Made by a program: the position numbers and the translations under genes. Shown here piece by piece: positions 60,616 through 64,000 of a DNA stretch of 64,000 bases; position 1 is the stretch's first letter; each line of letters begins with the position of its first letter. Where the stretch lies: positions 2,294,001 to 2,358,000 of the forward strand of contig NZ_JAPJZI010000001.1 in assembly GCF_027944115.1 (NCBI RefSeq). Reading direction: 5' to 3'. The stretch comes from Hoeflea prorocentri. GTDB taxonomy: Bacteria > Pseudomonadota > Alphaproteobacteria > Rhizobiales > Rhizobiaceae. The notes under the pieces are model-generated. The model did not search any database, was not told the DNA's origin, and was given only the letters and a program-made list of their open reading frames with translations.

Positions 60616-61778
60616 GATTTTGCTCCCGCACCGGCCAGAGCCTGCCGCGCAATCACGATTTTCTGTACATCCGAGGCGCCTTCATAGATGCGAAGCGCCC
60701 GAATATCCCGGTAAAGGCTCTCGACAATATGACCGCTGCGCACCCCGTCACCGCCGTGGATCTGTACGGCCTTGTCGATGACCTCCTGCGCCTTGTCGGT
60801 CGCGTAGAGCTTCGCCATGGCCGCTTCGCGGGTCACCCGCGCTGCGCCCATGTCCTTGGTCCACGCAGCGCGGTAAATCAGCAGCGCGGCGGCATCGACG
60901 TCGAGCGCCATGTCGGCAATGTGTCCCTGCACCATCTGCAGATCAAAGAGCGGCGCGCCGAACAGTTCGCGTTGCGACGCCCGGCTGACGGTCTCGTCAA
61001 GCGCGCGGCGGGCAAAGCCCAGCGCCGCCGCGCCGACCGTGGAGCGAAAAACATCAAGCACCGACATGGCAATGCGGAAACCGCCGCCGGCCTCGCCGAT
61101 CAGGGCGCTGCCGGGAATTCGGCAGTTTTCGAAAGAAAGCCGTGCAAGCGGGTGAGGCGCGATCACATTGATCCGTTCGGCAATACTCAGACCCGGCGTA
61201 TCCGCCGGGACGACGAAAGCACTGATGCCCTTGGCTCCCGGCGCCTCACCGGTGCGTGCGAAGACCGTGTAAATATCGGCAATACCGCCATTTGAAATCC
61301 AGGTCTTTTCCCCATTGAGGACAAAACCGTCACCATCGCGATGGGCCGACATTTCCATATTTGCGACATCGGATCCCGAGCGTGGTTCTGAAAGGGCAAA
61401 CGCCGAGAGCGCCTTGCCTGTCCGTGTTCTGAAAAGCCATTCCCGTTGGTCAGGCGAACCAAAGAAGGATAACGCGCCCGTTCCAAGCCCCTGCATGGCA
61501 AAGACAAAATCGGCAAGCCCGTCGTGGCGGGCCAATATCTCGCGAGAGAGGCAGAGCGTGCGCACATCAAGCGCCGATGACTCATCTGCGGGATCGACTG
61601 CCGTTGGTGAAAGCCAGCCGGCCTCGCCCAGCCTGTCGGCAATCATCCGGCAGCTGGCATCGATCTCATTGTGGTCGATACCAGTAAGATTTTCACTCAC
61701 CCAGGCATCGAACCGCTCGTAATAATCGCGGTGCCAATCTTCAAAAAAGGGCCAGTTGAGAAAGCTGCGATCCGCCAT
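60612..61778 (-). CDS. Acyl-CoA dehydrogenase of the aminobenzoate operon
   Basis: A 388-residue FAD enzyme: [38 protein letters not shown], and the C-terminal [20 protein letters not shown] with [19 protein letters not shown] (catalytic Glu in YEGAS). It is distinct from the glutaryl-CoA dehydrogenase in this window. In the aerobic 2-aminobenzoyl-CoA route the dearomatised ring is degraded by beta-oxidation-like steps, to which it would contribute. Confidence 0.88.
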   Translation of the reverse strand: MADRSFLNWPFFEDWHRDYYERFDAWVSENLTGIDHNEIDASCRMIADRLGEAGWLSPTAVDPADESSALDVRTLCLSREILARHDGLADFVFAMQGLGTGALSFFGSPDQREWLFRTRTGKALSAFALSEPRSGSDVANMEMSAHRDGDGFVLNGEKTWISNGGIADIYTVFARTGEAPGAKGISAFVVPADTPGLSIAERINVIAPHPLARLSFENCRIPGSALIGEAGGGFRIAMSVLDVFRSTVGAAALGFARRALDETVSRASQRELFGAPLFDLQMVQGHIADMALDVDAAALLIYRAAWTKDMGAARVTREAAMAKLYATDKAQEVIDKAVQIHGGDGVRSGHIVESLYRDIRALRIYEGASDVQKIVIARQALAGAGAKS

Positions 61779-61780
61779 GG

Positions 61781-62593
61781 TCAGTCGCCCTCAAATATCG
61801 GCTTCTGCTTGGCGACAAAGGCATCGTAGGCACGCCGGAAGTCCTTTGTCTGCATACAGATTGCCTGCGCCTGCGCCTCAGCTTCGATGGCCTCATCAAT
61901 GGACATTGCCCATTCCTGCTTCAGCATGGTCTTGGTCATCATGTGGCCGAAGTTGGGACCGGTGGCGAGACGCTGAGCGTAGGCCACGGCCTCTTTCTCC
62001 AGCGCATCGGCCTCGATCAGCCTGTTGAAAAAGCCCCATCGCTCACCTTCTTCGGCGCTCATGGTACGTCCGGTAAATAACAGCTCGTTTGCCCGGCCCT
62101 GACCGATAATACGCGGAAGGATCGCGCAGGCTCCCATATCGCAGGCGGCTAGCCCCACCCGCGTGAACAGGAAGGCTGTCTTTGCCTCGGACGTTGCAAA
62201 GCGGATGTCGGAGGCCATGGCGACAATTGCCCCGGCCCCGACGCACACACCGTCGACTGCTGCAATGATCGGCTTTCCGCATCCGATCATCGCCTTCACC
62301 AGATCGCCGGTCATACGGGTGAACTCCAGCAGCCCCTTCATGTCACGGTCGAGCAGCGGGCCGATAATATCATGGACGTCACCGCCGGAACAGAAATTGC
62401 CGCCATTGGAAGCAAACACGACGGCGTCCACATCGTCGGCATAGACCATTTCCCGGAACGTATCGCGCAGCTCCGCATAACTCTCGAAGGTCAGCGGGTT
62501 CTTGCGTTCAGGCCGGTCCAGCGTGATAACCGCCACGCTGCCATCCATACGCCAATTGAAATGTTGTGGCTTCAAATCTGCCAACGCACTCAT
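61781..62593 (-). CDS. Enoyl-CoA hydratase/isomerase-family protein
   Basis: A 270-residue crotonase-fold enzyme. The oxyanion-hole segments are [20 protein letters not shown] and [20 protein letters not shown], and [20 protein letters not shown] follows. The usual second catalytic Glu region reads [10 protein letters not shown], so the reaction may be ring cleavage or isomerisation rather than simple hydration. It lies 2 bp from the dehydrogenase gene and overlaps the MarR gene by 4 bp. Confidence 0.87.
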   Translation of the reverse strand: MSALADLKPQHFNWRMDGSVAVITLDRPERKNPLTFESYAELRDTFREMVYADDVDAVVFASNGGNFCSGGDVHDIIGPLLDRDMKGLLEFTRMTGDLVKAMIGCGKPIIAAVDGVCVGAGAIVAMASDIRFATSEAKTAFLFTRVGLAACDMGACAILPRIIGQGRANELLFTGRTMSAEEGERWGFFNRLIEADALEKEAVAYAQRLATGPNFGHMMTKTMLKQEWAMSIDEAIEAEAQAQAICMQTKDFRRAYDAFVAKQKPIFEGD

Positions 62594-63060
62594 CGTACCC
62601 GAACTCCCCTGATCTGCATGTTGTCGAGAAGCTCGACAAGAATGTCTGCGTCCTCATCGCTCAGCATGTTCAGCATCGATGCGATCCAGCCTTCATGCAC
62701 CTGCGCCATGTGCGCGAACTCATTGCGGCCCGTTTCAGTCAATCGGACGATCATGGCCCTGCGATCGCCGCTGACCGGCACGCGCACGACAAAACCGTCG
62801 GTGACCAACCGCTCGACGATACCGGTGACGTTACCATTGGACACCATCAGCGCGGCGGACAAGGCGGTCATCTTCATGCCGCCCGGCTCGCGATAGAGCG
62901 CGGCCATGACGTCGAAGCGCGGAAGCGTGGTTGCGAACTCCACACGCAGGCGCTCGCGGATCTCCGCCTCCATCTGCCGGGAGATTTTAAGCATCCGCAG
63001 CCAGATCCGCAGTTTCTGCTTGTCGCGATCCGAACCGGTCAGTTCCGCGGCCGTCGTCAT
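62590..63060 (-). CDS. MarR-family regulator of the aminobenzoate operon
   Basis: A 156-residue winged-helix repressor ([59 protein letters not shown]). Embedded in the operon with 4-bp overlaps on both sides. MarR proteins in aromatic-CoA clusters usually sense the aryl-CoA intermediate; its operator should be upstream of the operon, beyond the window edge. Confidence 0.92.
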   Translation of the reverse strand: MTTAAELTGSDRDKQKLRIWLRMLKISRQMEAEIRERLRVEFATTLPRFDVMAALYREPGGMKMTALSAALMVSNGNVTGIVERLVTDGFVVRVPVSGDRRAMIVRLTETGRNEFAHMAQVHEGWIASMLNMLSDEDADILVELLDNMQIRGVRVR

Positions 63061-63818
63061 ACTTCACCCCCTGAAACGGATATGGCCTGGCCGGTGATGG
63101 CGCCGGAATCAGGGCCGCACAGCCAAAGAACCGTGCGGGCAACTTCCTCGGGCTGAATGAACCGGCCCATCGGATTGGTTCTCAGCAACGCTTTTTCCGC
63201 GTCGGCGCGTTCCATTCCGGTTTTGTCCATTACGTTCTCCAGTGCCCGTGTGAGCATGGGTGTCTCGGTATATCCGGGACAAATGGCATTGACCGTTATG
63301 CCGCTTGTCGCAATCTCCATCGCCAGGGAACGGGTCAATCCGATCACACCATGTTTGGCGGCACAATAATGAGCCACATAGGGATAACCCCGCAGCCCCG
63401 CGACGGATGCTATCGAGATCATTCGACCCCAGTCTTTTCCCTCCATGGCGGCAAGCCCGCCATGCAGCGTCAGGAATGCGCCGGTCAGATTGACATCGAT
63501 GGTCCGACGCCATTCCTCGACTTCAAGTTTTGCAAAGGGTGACGCCTCGGCGGCCCCGGCATTGGCAATGACAATATTCACACCGCCATGCTCTTCGCGC
63601 AGTGCAGAGAACAGCGATGCAACGCTATCGGGATCAGTCACATCGCAGGTTCTGGCTGAAATCCTGTCGGCCGATCCGGCGACCGCATCAAGCGCCTCAC
63701 GCCGCCGGCCGCTGACGGTCACGGTCGCTCCCTTCTCGGCAAGAGCAAGAGCGATAGCCGCGCCAACACCCGAGCCGCCGCCGGTGACCACCGCATGCTT
63801 TCCGGATAATTTCGCCAT
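63057..63818 (-). CDS. Short-chain dehydrogenase/reductase, 3-hydroxyacyl-CoA-type
   Basis: A 253-residue SDR: cofactor motif AVVTGGGSGVGAAIALALAE, IVIANAGAAEASPF, catalytic Ser and Tyr-x3-Lys in SIASVAGLRGYPYVAHYCAA-KHG, and PGYTETPMLTRAL. The C-terminus [16 protein letters not shown] is typical. It probably oxidises a 3-hydroxyacyl-CoA intermediate. It starts 3 bp after the preceding stop and overlaps the MarR gene. Confidence 0.9.
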   Translation of the reverse strand: MAKLSGKHAVVTGGGSGVGAAIALALAEKGATVTVSGRRREALDAVAGSADRISARTCDVTDPDSVASLFSALREEHGGVNIVIANAGAAEASPFAKLEVEEWRRTIDVNLTGAFLTLHGGLAAMEGKDWGRMISIASVAGLRGYPYVAHYCAAKHGVIGLTRSLAMEIATSGITVNAICPGYTETPMLTRALENVMDKTGMERADAEKALLRTNPMGRFIQPEEVARTVLWLCGPDSGAITGQAISVSGGEV

Positions 63819-63821
63819 CGC

Positions 63822-64000
63822 CTATACCCTGACGGTCTGGGTTTCGCCGCGTTCGGTCAAACGGACAAACTGGTCCCGACCGGCCAGGTAAGGCAGCGGC
63901 CAAGGCGTCTGGGCGTCCCCCATATAGGCGGCTGTGTGCAGCGTCCAATAGGGGTTAGAAAGATGCGGACGCGCCAGACAGACGAGATCTGCCCGCCCCG
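63822..64000 (-). CDS. C-terminus of 2-aminobenzoyl-CoA monooxygenase/reductase-like protein (partial)
   Basis: The last 58 codons of a gene that runs beyond the window edge. The tail reads ADLVCLARPHLSNPYWTLHT and later PWPLPYLAGRDQFVR, matching the old-yellow-enzyme-like C-terminus of the bifunctional monooxygenase-reductases that dearomatise 2-aminobenzoyl-CoA or hydroxylate salicylyl-CoA. As the upstream neighbour of the CoA-ligase operon it identifies the pathway. The N-terminal flavin monooxygenase half is outside the window. Confidence 0.75.
   Translation of the reverse strand, partial: GRADLVCLARPHLSNPYWTLHTAAYMGDAQTPWPLPYLAGRDQFVRLTERGETQTVRV

Noticed and set aside
1-64000. Search for tRNA, rRNA, CRISPR arrays, insertion sequences, integrases or prophage genes
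   Set aside because: None seen on either strand; no repeated spacer pattern or transposase-like protein. Gene order looks like ordinary catabolic chromosome.

Overview
The window is a dense, G+C-rich stretch of proteobacterial chromosome or large replicon devoted almost entirely to uptake and breakdown of small molecules. RpiR-type IolR with a kinase-DUF2090 IolC fusion, single-domain XylG-type ATPases, a ROK xylose regulator, lysine 6-dehydrogenase and a DgcN/DgcA pair together suggest an alphaproteobacterium of the Rhizobiales, possibly marine. That placement is inference from gene content; there is no rRNA to test it. I see no tRNA, rRNA, insertion sequence, integrase or CRISPR array.

Layout. 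(1) 1-2824: the start of a peptide/nickel-type ABC permease gene (cut by the window edge) behind a MalT-like regulator that lacks its ATPase domain; two 11-bp direct repeats 21 bp apart lie between them. (2) 2942-11940: inositol-type cluster A, with a LacI regulator, a leftward operon (two Gfo/Idh/MocA oxidoreductases and an IolE-like isomerase) and a rightward operon iolD-iolC-iolB-aldolase, divergent from a perfect 24-bp LacI-type palindrome. (3) 11928-20475: lysine catabolism through aminoadipate (lysine 6-dehydrogenase, aminoadipate semialdehyde dehydrogenase, Lrp regulator, fused 2-oxoacid dehydrogenase E1, glutaryl-CoA dehydrogenase) with an unexplained malonyltransferase-like protein. 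(4) 20642-23501: a D-amino-acid transaminase next to DgcA/DgcN-type genes, probably D-glutamate metabolism. (5) 23696-31251: xylose module xylABGHF with a divergent ROK regulator. (6) 31241-36303: a periplasmic di-haem cytochrome and a CRTAC1-type protein translationally coupled to the ROK regulator, then a beta-helix protein; this is the least explained part. (7) 36300-46509: amino-sugar module (nagA, SIS deaminase, GntR regulator, BadF-type kinase; divergent murQ, ABC importer and an oxidoreductase), a complete route from imported MurNAc/GlcNAc to fructose-6-phosphate. (8) 46547-53976: inositol cluster B, with an ABC importer, iolR, a fused iolC and a second iolB. (9) 53986-64000: one long leftward operon for aerobic 2-aminobenzoate (anthranilate)-CoA degradation, with Liv-type transporter genes and a RidA-like protein.

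The regulation is unusually readable. The LacI-type palindrome of cluster A recurs in the 721-bp gap before cluster B, tying the two inositol clusters together although they lie about 42 kb apart. Each divergent catabolic pair has its own candidate operator: a ROK palindrome at the xyl divide, paired TGGTATT direct repeats on both sides of the nagK/murQ divide, tandem GAAA-N6-TTTC-like sites before iolR, and an Lrp-side palindrome. Three of the four solute-binding-protein genes are followed by a strong stem-loop before the next transporter gene.

Most genes overlap by 4 bp (ATGA) or lie within 20 bp of the next, so operon structure is clear. Several starts appear to be TTG (LacI, iolC of cluster A, the ROK regulator, the MalK-like ATPase, iolR).
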